Assembly: GCF_018138715.1 (NCBI RefSeq)
Contig: NZ_JAGSHX010000006.1
Span: 558,001 to 622,000 of the forward strand
Reading direction: 5' to 3'
DNA length: 64,000 nucleotides
DNA from: Streptomyces asiaticus
GTDB lineage: Bacteria > Actinomycetota > Actinomycetes > Streptomycetales > Streptomycetaceae
Shown here: in pieces, positions 43,862-52,682 of the stretch
How the letters are laid out: every line of letters begins with the position of its first letter
Position numbering within the stretch: position 1 is the stretch's first letter
Program-made: the position numbers and the translations under genes
The notes under the pieces: generated by a model
The model's input: only the letters and a program-made list of their open reading frames with translations
The model's database searches: none
Told to the model about the DNA's origin: nothing

Positions 43862-46255
43862 TCAGCCGGTCCAGGACCATTCGGCGACCTCGGGCATATC
43901 GGTGCCGTGCTCGCGGATCCACGCCTGGTGGCGGGTGCGGGCGTCCTGCATCCGCTGCCGTACGGCCGTGGCGCGCACCGCGAGCCCGGGGGTCCGGTCG
44001 ATGACGTCCATCACCAGCCGGTAGCGGTCCAGGTCGTTGCGGACCACCATGTCGAACGGCGTGGTCGTGGTGCCCATCTCCAGGTAGCCGCGCACATGGA
44101 GGTTGGGGTGGACGGCGCGGCGGTAGGACAGCCGGTGCACCAGCCACGGATAGCCGTGGTAGGCGAAGATGACCGGGCGGTCGCGGGTGAAGAGGGCGTC
44201 GAACTCGTGGTCCGTCATCCCGTGCGGATGCTCCTCCTTCGGCAGCAGCCGGGTCATGTCGACCACGTTGACCACCCGCACGGCCACATCGGGCAGATGG
44301 CGGCGGAGGATCCCGGCGGCCGCGATGACCTCCTGGGTGGGCACATCGCCCGCGGCGGCCAGCACCACGTCCGGCTCCCCCGCGCCGTTCTCGGTACCGG
44401 CCCAGTCCCAGGTCCCGGCGCCGCGGGCGCAGTGGGCGCGCGCCTGGTCGAGATCGAGCCAGTCGAAGCAGGGCTGTTTGCCCGCGACGACCACATTGAC
44501 GTAGTCGCGGCTGCGCAGGACGTGGTCGGCCACGCTGAGCAGGGTGTTGGCGTCCGGGGGCAGATAGACGCGCACCACCTCCGGGCTCTTGTTGAGCACA
44601 TGGTCGACGAAGCCGGGGTCCTGGTGCGAGAAGCCGTTGTGGTCCTGGCGCCACACATGGGAGGTCAGCAGGTAGTTGAGGGAGGCCACCGGGCGCCGCC
44701 AGGGCAGTGAGCGGGACACCTTCAGCCATTTGATGTGCTGGTTGACCATGGAGTCCACGATGTGCACGAACGCCTCGTAGCAGGAGAAGAGGCCGTGCCG
44801 CCCGGTCAGCAGATAGCCCTCCAGCCAGCCCTGGCAGAGGTGCTCGGAGAGGATCTCCATGACCCGGCCGCCCCGGCTGAGGTGCTCGTCGGTGGGCGCG
44901 ACGGACTCCTGCCACGCCTTGCCGGTGGCGCGGTAGAGGGCCTCCAGCCGGTTGGAGGCGGTCTCGTCGGGGCCCACCACCCTGAAGTCGCGGCGGTCGG
45001 CGGTGTCCTCCATGACCTCCTCCAGCAGTCCGCCGAGGACCCGGGTCGGCTCGTGCAGGGTCGCGCCGGGCTTGTCCACGGGCACCGCGAACCGCTCCAG
45101 GTCCGGCACGGGCAGCGAGCGCAGCAGCAGTCCGCCGTTGGCGTGCGGATTGGCGCCCAGGCGGCGGTCGCCCTCCGGGACCTCGGCCAGCAGGTGCGGC
45201 CGGGGCCGCCCGTCGGCGTCGAAGAGCTCCTCGGGGCGGTACGAACGCAGCCAGCGCTCCAGCTGCCGCAGATGCTCCGGGTTCTCCCGGACGCCCGGCA
45301 GGGGGACCTGATGGGCGCGCCAGGTGCCCTCCACCGGGAGCCCGTCGACCTCCTCGGGCCCGGTCCAGCCCTTGGGCGTACGGAGCACGATGACGGGCCA
45401 GCGCGGCCGCTCGGCGATGCCCTCCTCGCGGGCGGTGCGCTGGAGCAGGGCGATCCGGTCCAGCGCCTCGTCCAGGGCGTGCGCCATGGACCGGTGCACC
45501 TGAAGCGGTTCGTCTCCGGCGACGTGGATCGGCTCGTGGCCGTACCCCCGCAGCAGGTCGTCGAGTTCGGGCTCGGGCAGCCGGGCGAGCACCGTGGGGT
45601 TGGCGATCTTGTACCCGTTGAGATGGAGGATCGGCAGCACGGCGCCGTCGTGGACCGGATCCAGGAACTTGTTGGCGTGCCAGGAGCCGGCCAGCGGGCC
45701 GGTCTCGGCCTCGCCGTCGCCGATGACGCAGGCGACCAGCAGCCCGGGGTTGTCCAGCGCGGCCCCGTAGGCGTGGGCGAGGGAGTAGCCGAGCTCACCG
45801 CCCTCGTGGATCGAGCCGGGGGTCTCCGGGGCCACATGGCTGGGCACCCCGCCGGGGAAGGAGAACTGCCGGAAGAGCCGGGCCATGCCCGCCGCGTCCC
45901 GGCTGACGTCCGGATAGACCTCGGAGTAGCTGCCGTCCAGCCAGGAGCCCGCGAGCACCGCGGGGCCGCCGTGGCCGGGGCCCCAGACGCAGATGGCGTC
46001 CAGGTCGCGGTCCTTGATGACGCGGTTGAGATGGGTGTGGACGAGGTTGAGCCCGGGTGAGGTGCCCCAGTGGCCCAGCAGCCGGGGCTTGATGTGGTCC
46101 GGGCGCAGCGGTTCGGTCAGCAGCGGGTTGGCCAGCAGATAGATCTGGCCCGCCGCGAGGTAGTTGGCGGCGCGCCAGTGGGCGTCCAGGGCGCGGATCC
46201 GGTCGTCGGCGAGCCCGCCGCCCGGCGAGCCCGTCGTGGTCGGTGCGTCTGGCAT
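43862..46255 (-). CDS. xfp: Phosphoketolase (xylulose-5-P/fructose-6-P)
   Basis: The 797-residue TPP enzyme has [76 protein letters not shown] and the TPP/Mg motif [16 protein letters not shown]-terminal transketolase-like domains are present. It cleaves xylulose-5-P or fructose-6-P with phosphate to acetyl-P plus an aldose-P, giving an ATP-yielding shunt without NAD reduction, useful in low oxygen. It lies downstream of a universal stress protein on the same strand, at the edge of the dormancy-like block. Confidence 0.95.
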   Translation of the reverse strand: MPDAPTTTGSPGGGLADDRIRALDAHWRAANYLAAGQIYLLANPLLTEPLRPDHIKPRLLGHWGTSPGLNLVHTHLNRVIKDRDLDAICVWGPGHGGPAVLAGSWLDGSYSEVYPDVSRDAAGMARLFRQFSFPGGVPSHVAPETPGSIHEGGELGYSLAHAYGAALDNPGLLVACVIGDGEAETGPLAGSWHANKFLDPVHDGAVLPILHLNGYKIANPTVLARLPEPELDDLLRGYGHEPIHVAGDEPLQVHRSMAHALDEALDRIALLQRTAREEGIAERPRWPVIVLRTPKGWTGPEEVDGLPVEGTWRAHQVPLPGVRENPEHLRQLERWLRSYRPEELFDADGRPRPHLLAEVPEGDRRLGANPHANGGLLLRSLPVPDLERFAVPVDKPGATLHEPTRVLGGLLEEVMEDTADRRDFRVVGPDETASNRLEALYRATGKAWQESVAPTDEHLSRGGRVMEILSEHLCQGWLEGYLLTGRHGLFSCYEAFVHIVDSMVNQHIKWLKVSRSLPWRRPVASLNYLLTSHVWRQDHNGFSHQDPGFVDHVLNKSPEVVRVYLPPDANTLLSVADHVLRSRDYVNVVVAGKQPCFDWLDLDQARAHCARGAGTWDWAGTENGAGEPDVVLAAAGDVPTQEVIAAAGILRRHLPDVAVRVVNVVDMTRLLPKEEHPHGMTDHEFDALFTRDRPVIFAYHGYPWLVHRLSYRRAVHPNLHVRGYLEMGTTTTPFDMVVRNDLDRYRLVMDVIDRTPGLAVRATAVRQRMQDARTRHQAWIREHGTDMPEVAEWSWTG

Positions 46256-46311
46256 GGACCTCTCTCTCCCTCGTGGTCTCCTGTGACGTGCTCGTCTCGT
46301 GGTGTGCGGTT

Positions 46312-46392
46312 GTGTACCCGCCGGTCGTACCGCCTGGTGCGTACGGCCGGGTCGTGCCGCCTGTTGTGTACGCGCCGGTCATGCCGCCTGCC
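46312..46392. repeat. 27-bp tandem repeat x3 between usp and xfp
   Basis: Three 27-bp units start at 46312, 46339 and 46366 (pattern GTGTAC.CGCCGGTC.T.CCG). They fill the gap after the usp stop, upstream of xfp. Confidence 0.85.
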
Positions 46393-46394
46393 GT

Positions 46395-47366
46395 TCAGTC
46401 CCGGTCCGGCACGTTTCCGTCCCGGTCCGGCACGTTTCCGTCCCGCTCCGGCACGATGCGGTCCCGCTCCGGCACGATCACCACCGGGCAGGGCGCGTGG
46501 TGCAGGGCCGCGTGGGCGATACGGCCGAGTTGCAGCCCGGCGGTGTGACCGTGGCCGCGGTGAGCGCCGAGGACCAGCAGATCGGCGGTGGCGGCCGCGT
46601 GGAGGAGCGCCTTGCGGGCCGTGCCCTCGACCGTCGCGCGGTGCACGGTGACCTCGGGGTGGTCCCGTACGGGGGTCCGCAGGGCGTCCTCCAGCGTCCG
46701 CTCCGCCCGTGCCCAGTGGGCCCGTACCGGGTCCCCCTCCAGCAGCAGATCATCCGTCACCTCACCGACGGGCGCGCGCCAGGCCCGTACGGCCTCCAGG
46801 GTGCGGCCGCCCGCCTCGGCCTCGTGGAAGGCGAACCGGACCGCAGCCGACGGACCGCCCGCCCCGCCGGGCTCGCCCACGCCGAGCACGATCCGGCCGA
46901 AGGCGCCGCCCCGGTTGGGCTCGCCGCCGCGTACGACGGTCACCGGGCAGCCGGCGCGGGCGGCGACCGCGAGGCTCACCGAACCGAGCAGCAGCCCGGC
47001 GAGTTCGCCGCGGCCGCGGGAGCCGACGACCACGCCCGACGCCTCCCGCCCGGCGCGCAGCAGCGCGTCCACCGGGTCCTCCGGCAGGACCTCGGCGGCG
47101 ACCTTCACATCGGGGCCGCGGCGGCGGGCGCGCTCCGCGGCGGACGCGGCGATCTCCTCGTCCCTGATCTGTTCCCAGGGGCGCCCGGGGGCGGCGGCGG
47201 GCGCGATGCCCTCGTACCGCTCCCACAGCGAGGCGTGGACCAGCCGCAGCGGCACCGCGTGCCGGGCCGCCGCGTCCACCGCCCAGTCCACCGCCTGGAG
47301 GCTGTGGTGCGAGCCGTCGACGCCCACCACGAGGGGGAGCTCCACCGTGTCCACCACCTTCCGCAC
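46395..47366 (-). CDS. Universal stress protein, two UspA domains, with C-terminal repeat tail
   Basis: The 323-residue protein has two tandem Usp domains: the first with VVGVDGSHHSLQAVDWAVDA and the ATP motif GSRGRGELAGLLLGSVS; the second with IVLGVGEPGG and GAHRGHGHTAGLQLGRIAH. The tail IVPERDR-IVPERDG-NVPDRDG-NVPDRD is encoded by a 21-bp unit repeated four times (46398-46481). GTG 47366 has GAAGG 7 bases upstream; GTG 47372 is an alternative. It is divergent from the CBS-BON gene and shares a control region with three OsdR/DosR-like boxes. USPs of this type are induced by hypoxia and stasis. Confidence 0.9.
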   Translation of the reverse strand: MRKVVDTVELPLVVGVDGSHHSLQAVDWAVDAAARHAVPLRLVHASLWERYEGIAPAAAPGRPWEQIRDEEIAASAAERARRRGPDVKVAAEVLPEDPVDALLRAGREASGVVVGSRGRGELAGLLLGSVSLAVAARAGCPVTVVRGGEPNRGGAFGRIVLGVGEPGGAGGPSAAVRFAFHEAEAGGRTLEAVRAWRAPVGEVTDDLLLEGDPVRAHWARAERTLEDALRTPVRDHPEVTVHRATVEGTARKALLHAAATADLLVLGAHRGHGHTAGLQLGRIAHAALHHAPCPVVIVPERDRIVPERDGNVPDRDGNVPDRD

Positions 47367-47429
47367 CCGCACGCCTTCGCCCCCCGTCCCGACGCCTTCA
47401 CCCTCGCGCCCGTCCGGGATCCCGCGCGA

Positions 47430-47492
47430 GGGGCGTTTCGGCCCCGCCGAGGGTCGTTCGGCCCAGGGCACCCGTGCGGGCCGAACGGTCCC
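47430..47492. promoter_or_regulatory. Cluster of three OsdR/DevR-like boxes between usp and CBS genes
   Basis: The reverse complement of 47478-47492 is GGGACCGTTCGGCCC. AGGGTCGTTCGGCCC is at 47450-47464 and GGGGCGTTTCGGCCC at 47430-47444. The GTTCGGCCC half is kept in the first two and TTCGGCCC in all three. DosR/DevR-type regulators bind GGGAC...GNCCC-like palindromes. The cluster lies in a 199-bp divergent gap, so it may control both genes. Confidence 0.6.
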
Positions 47493-47565
47493 GAGCGGAC
47501 CCCGGGCAGCCCAAGAAGAGGGCCGGAGCGCCGTCCCACGCTGGGAGCGGACCGGGGAGGCACGG

Positions 47566-48168
47566 ATGAAGCACCGCAAGATCGGCAATGTGATGACCGA
47601 CGACGTCGTCCGGGTGAGCTCCAGGACCTCGTTCGACGAGGTCGGTGCGCTGCTCTCCCGGCACCGCTTCAACGGGCTGCCCGTGGTGGACGGGGACGAC
47701 AAGGTGGTCGGCATGATCACCGGGACCGATCTCAGCGAGCCCGCCCCGACGGCCGGAGAGCTGATGTCGCGCCCCGCGGTCACCGTGCGCCCCCAGGACA
47801 GCATCGTGGACGCGGCCCGCGCGATGGACCGCCATCGCGTCGAGCGGCTGCCCGTCGTCGACGAGGAGGACCGGTTGATCGGCATCGTCACCCGCCGGGA
47901 CCTGCTGCGGGTCTTCCTCCGACCGGATGACGAGATCCGCGCCGAGGTGATCGACGAGGTGCTGGTCCGCTCGCTGTGGCTCGGCCCGCAGTCCGTGGCG
48001 GTCACCGTGACCGACGGGGTCGTACGGCTGGAGGGGCAGCTGGACCGGCACAGCGAGATCCCCATCGCGGTCCGGATGACCGGGCAGGTGGACGGCGTGG
48101 TCGCCGTGGTCGACCGGCTCAGCTACCGGGTCGACGACTCCGCGGGCCGGGGAGGTGCGCGGCGATGA
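47566..48168 (+). CDS. CBS-domain pair plus BON domain protein
   Basis: The 200-residue protein has two CBS motifs (~1-60: VMTDDVVRVSSRTSFDEVGA; ~65-125: ELMSRPAVTVRPQDSIVDAA, ending LIGIVTRRDLLRVFLRPDDE) and a C-terminal BON domain (~130-185: GVVRLEGQLDRHSEIPIAVR). It resembles hypoxic response protein 1 (Rv2626c) plus a BON module. CBS pairs bind adenosyl nucleotides, BON domains bind phospholipids. GGGGAGG precedes the ATG, and its stop overlaps the next usp start (ATGA). Confidence 0.9.
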   Translation: MKHRKIGNVMTDDVVRVSSRTSFDEVGALLSRHRFNGLPVVDGDDKVVGMITGTDLSEPAPTAGELMSRPAVTVRPQDSIVDAARAMDRHRVERLPVVDEEDRLIGIVTRRDLLRVFLRPDDEIRAEVIDEVLVRSLWLGPQSVAVTVTDGVVRLEGQLDRHSEIPIAVRMTGQVDGVVAVVDRLSYRVDDSAGRGGARR

Positions 48169-49070
48169 CCCGCCCGGCCGGCAAGCCGCTGCGGGACGGC
48201 CGGGTGGTGGTGGGCCTGGACGGCTCCGACAGCGCCTGGGCCGCGCTGGACCGGGCGGTCGCCGAGGCGCGGCGCCGTGACGCCACGCTGGAGATCGTGC
48301 ACGCCTGGCCGTGGGCCCGGACCGACCCGCTCGCCTTCGACCCGGACAGCGAACCGCGGCGGCCCGCGGTGGAGATCGCCAGAACCGTGCTGCGGCTGGC
48401 CATGTCGCGGGCCCAGGAGCAGGATCCGCACCTGCGGATCGTGCCCACCCTGACGGCCCAGGACGCGGTGCCCGAGCTGCTGCGGATCGGCGAGGACGCC
48501 TCGCTGATCGTCATCGGCACCCGGGGGCTGGGCGGTTTCACCGGACTGCTGCTCGGCTCGGTCGGGCTGCGGCTGGCCGCCCACACCCGGCGCCCGCTGC
48601 TGGTGGTGCGCGGCGGGTCCACGAGGGCGTACGGGCCCGAGGGCCACGGCAAGGTGCTGGTCGGGGTGGAGAGCGGCGCGGACGCGGCGGCGGCCCGCTT
48701 CGCCTTCGAGGAGGCGGCCCGGCGCCGGGCCCGGCTGCGGGTGCTCTACGCCTGGCCGAAGCCGCGGGTCTTCGCGGGCGATCACGCCCTGCCCGCGCGC
48801 GAGGTGGTGGCGCTGCGCGCCGAGCGGGAGCAGACGGTGGCGCACGGGATGGTGGCCGGGCTGCGCGAGGAGTTCGGGCACATCCGGGTGCGGGAGCACA
48901 CCACCCACAGCGGCCCCGCACAGGCCCTGGTGGAGGCGTCGCGGGCGGCGGACGTCCTGGTGCTGGCCGTCCACCGGCGGACACCCCGGCTCGGTATGCA
49001 GCTCGGCCCCGTGACCCATGCGGCACTGCACCATGCGCACTGCCCGGTGGTGCTGGTGCCGGTCGAGTAG
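48165..49070 (+). CDS. Universal stress protein, two UspA domains
   Basis: The 301-residue protein has domain 1 with VVVGLDGSDSAWAALDRAV and GTRGLGGFTGLLLGSVG (ATP-binding GxxGx9GS) and domain 2 with VLVGVESGADAAAARFAFEE, ending VLAVHRRTPRLGMQLG and PCPVV-type end (HCPVVLVPVE). The second domain lacks the strict GxxG motif. Coupled to the CBS-BON gene by ATGA, so both follow the boxes at 47430-47492. Confidence 0.92.
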   Translation: MTRPAGKPLRDGRVVVGLDGSDSAWAALDRAVAEARRRDATLEIVHAWPWARTDPLAFDPDSEPRRPAVEIARTVLRLAMSRAQEQDPHLRIVPTLTAQDAVPELLRIGEDASLIVIGTRGLGGFTGLLLGSVGLRLAAHTRRPLLVVRGGSTRAYGPEGHGKVLVGVESGADAAAARFAFEEAARRRARLRVLYAWPKPRVFAGDHALPAREVVALRAEREQTVAHGMVAGLREEFGHIRVREHTTHSGPAQALVEASRAADVLVLAVHRRTPRLGMQLGPVTHAALHHAHCPVVLVPVE

Positions 49071-49079
49071 AGAGCGATC

Positions 49080-49114
49080 GGCTGTTGGCTGATGGCTGTT
49101 GGCTGATGGCTGAT
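49080..49114. repeat. Degenerate GGCTGTTGGCTGAT tandem repeat
   Basis: Two 14-bp units and partial copies directly follow the usp stop and lead into the 211-bp intergenic element. The related copy at 54.9 kb lacks this expansion. Confidence 0.75.
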
Positions 49115-49325
49115 GGGTGCGGGTCTCGTTTCGCGCCTTCGGCGCCATTGAGCAGCGGGGCAGGGGGCGGAGGGCGCGGGACTCGCCGCCGCCCGCCGGG
49201 CCGGTGAGGGCAAGGCCGTGGCGGCTTCCGTGTTCGGTGGCCGGAGCCTCTCCGGACCTCGGGTCGGCGGGGGCCGGTACCCCTTTCCGGAAAATGCTTG
49301 ATCTGGCGCAACTAGTTCATCAAGC
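49115..49325 (+). repeat. Intergenic element, copy A (~210 bp)
   Basis: This copy aligns with 54922-55134 in the same orientation at roughly 85% identity. It opens with GGGTGCGGGT, has a short hairpin CGCCTTCGGCG, and ends with GCTTGAT...ATCAAGC (49296-49325, arms 7 bp). No convincing protein is encoded. Bases 49398-49632 beyond it show no gene. Confidence 0.8.
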
Positions 49326-49382
49326 CAGGGCCGGGGCCGGGCGGCGGAAAGGGCCGTAAGACCTGGTCCCCGGGGCCTCCCC

Positions 49383-49397
49383 GGGACCGGTCGGCCC
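49383..49397. promoter_or_regulatory. OsdR/DevR-like box upstream of usp (49633)
   Basis: GGGACCGGTCGGCCC differs by one base from the box at 47478-47492. It lies 236 bases before the USP start. Bases between hold no ORF, leaving room for a long leader. Confidence 0.5.
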
Positions 49398-49632
49398 TGT
49401 CGGCCGGGGCCCGGTCATGGTCCGCTGGAGATGGCACCGGGGGCAACCGGCAGACGCGGAGAAGCGGACGTCCCACTACCGCGCACCGCGCAATCAGGGC
49501 CCGCGAGAAGTGGGCGCCCCCGGCGCCGCGCCTCGGGCCGGGCACCCTCCCCGCGAGCCCGCGCGGCGCGGCGGCCCGCACGCGCCGGGCCGAACCGAGG
49601 TGCCGAGTGGGCCTGCCGGGAAGGAGGCAGCG

Positions 49633-50487
49633 ATGGCGCGCCCCGTCACCGTCGGACTGGACGGTTCCGACGAGAGTCTGGCCGCCGCCGGCTGGGCGGC
49701 CCATGAGGCCCGTTCGCGCGGAGCGCCCCTGCGGCTGGTGAACGCGTGGCCGGGGCCCGAGCAGACGGATCTGACCCCGGGCCGGGAGGCCGCCTGGCAG
49801 TACTGGTCCGAGCGCGCCCTGCGCTCGGCGCACGCCGAGCTGGACGCCGACCAGCCCGAGACGACGATCGTCACCACCCAGGTCTCCGGCCTGCCCGCGC
49901 CCGTGCTGCTGGCCGAGGCGGAGCGGGCCCAGTTGCTGGTGGTGGGGTCCCGCTCGATCGGCGTGGTCGCGGGTTTCTTCCTCGGCTCCGTCGGTCTGGA
50001 GCTCGCCGCGCGCTCCATGACCCCCGTGGTCCTGGTACGGGCGGACGGGCACGAGGAGCGGCACGGCGATGTGGTGGTCGGGGTGGAGCCGCGCGAGCCG
50101 TGCGACGACATCCTGGAGTTCGCCTTCGACGCCGCGGCCCGGCGCGACGGTGTGCTGCGGGCCGTCCACGCCAGCCGGGTCCCCGCCATCCGGGGCGACG
50201 CCCCCTGGGTGGTGGACGTGGGGCTGAGCGACGCGCGCAAGGAGGCCGAGCACGCGCTGGGCGAGGTGCTGGCGCCGTGGCGGGACAAGTTCTCCGAACT
50301 GCGGGTCTTCGAGGAGGTCGCGTCGGACAGCCCGGCCCGGCGGCTGGTGGCCGCGGCGGCGGGGACGGCGCTGATGGTCGTGGGCCGCGGTCCGCGCCGG
50401 GTGGGGTTCGGCCCCCGGCTGGGACCGGTCACTCAGGCCGTGGCGCACCACGCCGCCTGCCCGGTCGCGGTCGTGCCCCAGCGATGA
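49633..50487 (+). CDS. Universal stress protein, two UspA domains
   Basis: The 284-residue protein has domain 1 VTVGLDGSDESLAAAGWAAH and GSRSIGVVAGFFLGSVGLEL; domain 2 VVVGVEPREPCDDILEFAFD and GPRRVGFGPRLGPVTQAVAH. AAGGAGG precedes the ATG. It starts a run usp-adh-usp-(repeat ORF)-pncB-CBS on the plus strand. It is closest in style to the USP at 51702. Confidence 0.92.
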   Translation: MARPVTVGLDGSDESLAAAGWAAHEARSRGAPLRLVNAWPGPEQTDLTPGREAAWQYWSERALRSAHAELDADQPETTIVTTQVSGLPAPVLLAEAERAQLLVVGSRSIGVVAGFFLGSVGLELAARSMTPVVLVRADGHEERHGDVVVGVEPREPCDDILEFAFDAAARRDGVLRAVHASRVPAIRGDAPWVVDVGLSDARKEAEHALGEVLAPWRDKFSELRVFEEVASDSPARRLVAAAAGTALMVVGRGPRRVGFGPRLGPVTQAVAHHAACPVAVVPQR

Positions 50488-50541
50488 GCGCCCACCCCCG
50501 CTCGTGACGAGGCGGCGTAAGCCGAAGGCAGCCCAAGGCAA

Positions 50542-50597
50542 TCGGAGGACACCGGAGGAGAGGAAACCGTCGGAGGACACCGGAGGAGAGGAAACCG
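50542..50597 (+). repeat. 28-bp direct repeat x2 upstream of the alcohol dehydrogenase gene
   Basis: Two perfect 28-bp units (50542-50569, 50570-50597) begin TCGGAGGACACCGGAGG. Each holds several GGAGG-like sequences, so the dehydrogenase ATG follows an array of SD-like sites. Confidence 0.85.
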
Positions 50598-50615
50598 GAG
50601 GAAAGGGAAACGGCC

Positions 50616-51683
50616 ATGAAAGCACTCGTCTTCCACGGGCCGGAGCGGTCCTCCTGGCAGGAGGTGCCCGACCCCGAACTCGTGGCCGCCACCGACGCGA
50701 TCGTCCGGATCGACACCACGACCATCTGCGGCACCGATCTGCACATTCTCCGCGGCGAGGTGCCGGACATCGAACCCGGCCGGGTGCTCGGCCACGAGGG
50801 GGTCGGCGAGGTCGTCGAGACCGGTGCCGACGTCCGCGGGATCCGTCCCGGCGACCGGGTGCTGATCTCCTGCATCTCGGCCTGCGGCCACTGCCGCTTC
50901 TGCCGGGAGCGCGGCTACGGGCAGTGCCGTGACGGCGGGGGCTGGATCCTGGGCCGTACGGTCGACGGCACCCAGGCCGAGTATGTGCGGGTGCCCTTCG
51001 CCGATCTGTCCACGCATCCGCTGACGGGGTCGGTCGAGGGCCATGACGCCGTGCTGCTGGCGGATGTCTTCCCCACCGCGTACGAGGTGGGCGTGCTCAA
51101 CGGCCGGGTGGGGCCGGGCGACACGGTCGTCGTGGTGGGTGCCGGTCCCGTCGGGCTGGCCTCCATCGCCACGGCGCAGTTCTTCTCCCCCGGCCGGATC
51201 ATCGCCGTCGATCCGGACACGGCCCGGCTGGACGCCGCCAAGCGGGTCGGTGCCGACGCGGTGGCGGACTCCGCCGAGGACCCGGAGCGGCTGGTCGACG
51301 ATCTCACCGAGGGGCTCGGCGCCGATGTGGTGATCGAGGCCGTGGGGAGCCCGCGGTCCTTCGAGACCTGCACCCGGATGGTGCGGCCGGGCGGCCGGAT
51401 CGCCAACGTGGGGGTGCACTCCCAGCCCGCGACGCTGCATCTCGAAGAGCTGTGGATCAAGAACGTGACGATCACCACCGGGCTGGTCGACACCTACTCG
51501 ACCCCCACCCTGCTCTCCCTGCTGTGCGCCGGGCGGCTGCCCACGTCCACGCTGATCACCCATCTGTTCCAGCTGGACCAGATGGAGGAGGCGTACGACG
51601 TCTTCGCCCGCGCCGCCGACACCGGCGCGATCAAGATCGCACTCGGCGAGGCCGCCCGTCCGCTGGTGGCCCGGGAGACATGA
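50616..51683 (+). CDS. Zinc-dependent alcohol dehydrogenase (MDR family)
   Basis: The 355-residue protein has the catalytic zinc site TTICGTDLHILRGEVP and GHEGVGEVVE, a structural zinc loop CGHCRFCRERGYGQC, and the Rossmann motif VVGAGPVGLASIA. It resembles class-III/threonine-like MDR alcohol dehydrogenases. Reoxidation of NADH by aldehyde reduction would fit fermentative survival under hypoxia. Zinc ADHs are in the S. coelicolor OsdR-linked region. Its stop is 18 bases before the next usp start. Confidence 0.92.
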   Translation: MKALVFHGPERSSWQEVPDPELVAATDAIVRIDTTTICGTDLHILRGEVPDIEPGRVLGHEGVGEVVETGADVRGIRPGDRVLISCISACGHCRFCRERGYGQCRDGGGWILGRTVDGTQAEYVRVPFADLSTHPLTGSVEGHDAVLLADVFPTAYEVGVLNGRVGPGDTVVVVGAGPVGLASIATAQFFSPGRIIAVDPDTARLDAAKRVGADAVADSAEDPERLVDDLTEGLGADVVIEAVGSPRSFETCTRMVRPGGRIANVGVHSQPATLHLEELWIKNVTITTGLVDTYSTPTLLSLLCAGRLPTSTLITHLFQLDQMEEAYDVFARAADTGAIKIALGEAARPLVARET

Positions 51684-51701
51684 GTGGGGAGGCCGATGCG
51701 C

Positions 51702-52553
51702 ATGGGAGCACCCATCACCGTCGGGGTCGACGGTTTCGCCGAGAGCCCGCCGGCCGCGCACTGGGCGGCGCGCGAGGCGCTGCTGCGCGATCTGCGGCTG
51801 CGTCTGATCCACGCCTGGAACCCGCCGTCGCCCCCGGCCCCGGCCCTCCCCCACGAGGACGACCAGAGCTACTGGTCGCAGCGGCTGCTGACCGACCTGG
51901 TGGGCGAGTTGCGCGACACCCACCCGGGGCTGCGGGTCTCGGCGGAACTGGCGCCGCGCGAAACCGTGCCCGCCCTGCTGGACGCGGCCCGGGACGCCGA
52001 GATGCTGGTGCTCGGCTCGAGCGGCCGCGACACCCCCGGCGGCTTCCTCCTCGGGTCGACCGGCCGCCAGATCCTCGCGCACGGGGTACATCCGGTGATC
52101 ATGGTGCACGCCGACGACCAGCCGCTGACCGCCGATGTGGCCGTCGGGGTGTCCCTGCGGCAGCCGAACGAGGAGGCGCTGCGGTTCGCCTTCGACGCCG
52201 CCGCCCGGCGCGGCGGTGTGCTGCGCGCCGTGCACGCGGGCACGAGCGGGCCGGGGCACGGGGAGGCAGTGGGGCACGAGGAGGCAGCGGGGGATGAGGA
52301 GGAGCCGGGGGCGGAGGGCGCGCTGGAGGCGGCGCTGCGCCCCTGGCGGGAGCGATACCCCGGGGTGCCGGTGGCGGAGGCCCTCACCGCGGAGCGCCCG
52401 GCGCTCGGCGTGGTGCACACCGCGTCGGGCTCGGGGCTGCTCGTGCTGGGCCGCGACGAGACGGAGCCGGGCCCCGTTCCCCACCTCGGCTCGGTGATCC
52501 ACGCGGCGGTGCACCACGCGCCGTGCCCGGTGGCGGTCGTCCCACGCGGCTGA
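51702..52553 (+). CDS. Universal stress protein, two UspA domains
   Basis: The 283-residue protein has domain 1 ITVGVDGFAESPPAAHWAAR and GSSGRDTPGGFLLGSTGRQI; domain 2 VAVGVSLRQPNEEALRFAFD, with an acidic inserted stretch (HGEAVGHEEAAGDEEEPGAE) at ~185-205. ATG 51702 was chosen for GGGGAGG at 9 bases; ATG 51696 and GTG 51684 are alternatives. The stop overlaps the first ATG of the 21-bp repeat ORF. Confidence 0.9.
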   Translation: MGAPITVGVDGFAESPPAAHWAAREALLRDLRLRLIHAWNPPSPPAPALPHEDDQSYWSQRLLTDLVGELRDTHPGLRVSAELAPRETVPALLDAARDAEMLVLGSSGRDTPGGFLLGSTGRQILAHGVHPVIMVHADDQPLTADVAVGVSLRQPNEEALRFAFDAAARRGGVLRAVHAGTSGPGHGEAVGHEEAAGDEEEPGAEGALEAALRPWRERYPGVPVAEALTAERPALGVVHTASGSGLLVLGRDETEPGPVPHLGSVIHAAVHHAPCPVAVVPRG

Positions 52554-52681
52554 TGTCCGGAGGGAAGCGAGCGATGTCCGGAGGGAAGCGGCTGATGTCC
52601 GGAGGGAAGCGAGCGATGTCCGGAGGGAAGCGGGTGATGCCCGGAGGGAAGCGAGCGTTGTCCGGAGGGAGGCGAGAGTGA
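52553..52681 (+). repeat. 21-bp tandem repeat x6 forming a 42-residue ORF
   Basis: Six in-frame 21-bp units start at 52553, 52574, 52595, 52616, 52637 and 52658. Each encodes MSGGKR plus one residue (A, L, A, V), then MPGGKRA and LSGGRRE before TGA at 52679. Each unit contains ATG(TTG in the last) and GGAGGG, so it is both a start codon and an SD for the next unit. The first ATG overlaps the usp stop (TGATG), and the TGA lies one base before the pncB start. It may couple translation between the flanking genes; a function for the peptide is unknown. Confidence 0.8.
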
Positions 52682-52682
52682 C

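Noticed and set aside
45795..46382. A minus-strand frame starting [16 protein letters not shown] over the 27-bp repeat
   Set aside because: It runs out of frame through the xfp start region; the repetitive peptide comes from the tandem repeat and no SD supports it.
52553..52681. The 21-bp array as a CRISPR
   Set aside because: Units are contiguous with no unique spacers, and no cas genes are near.
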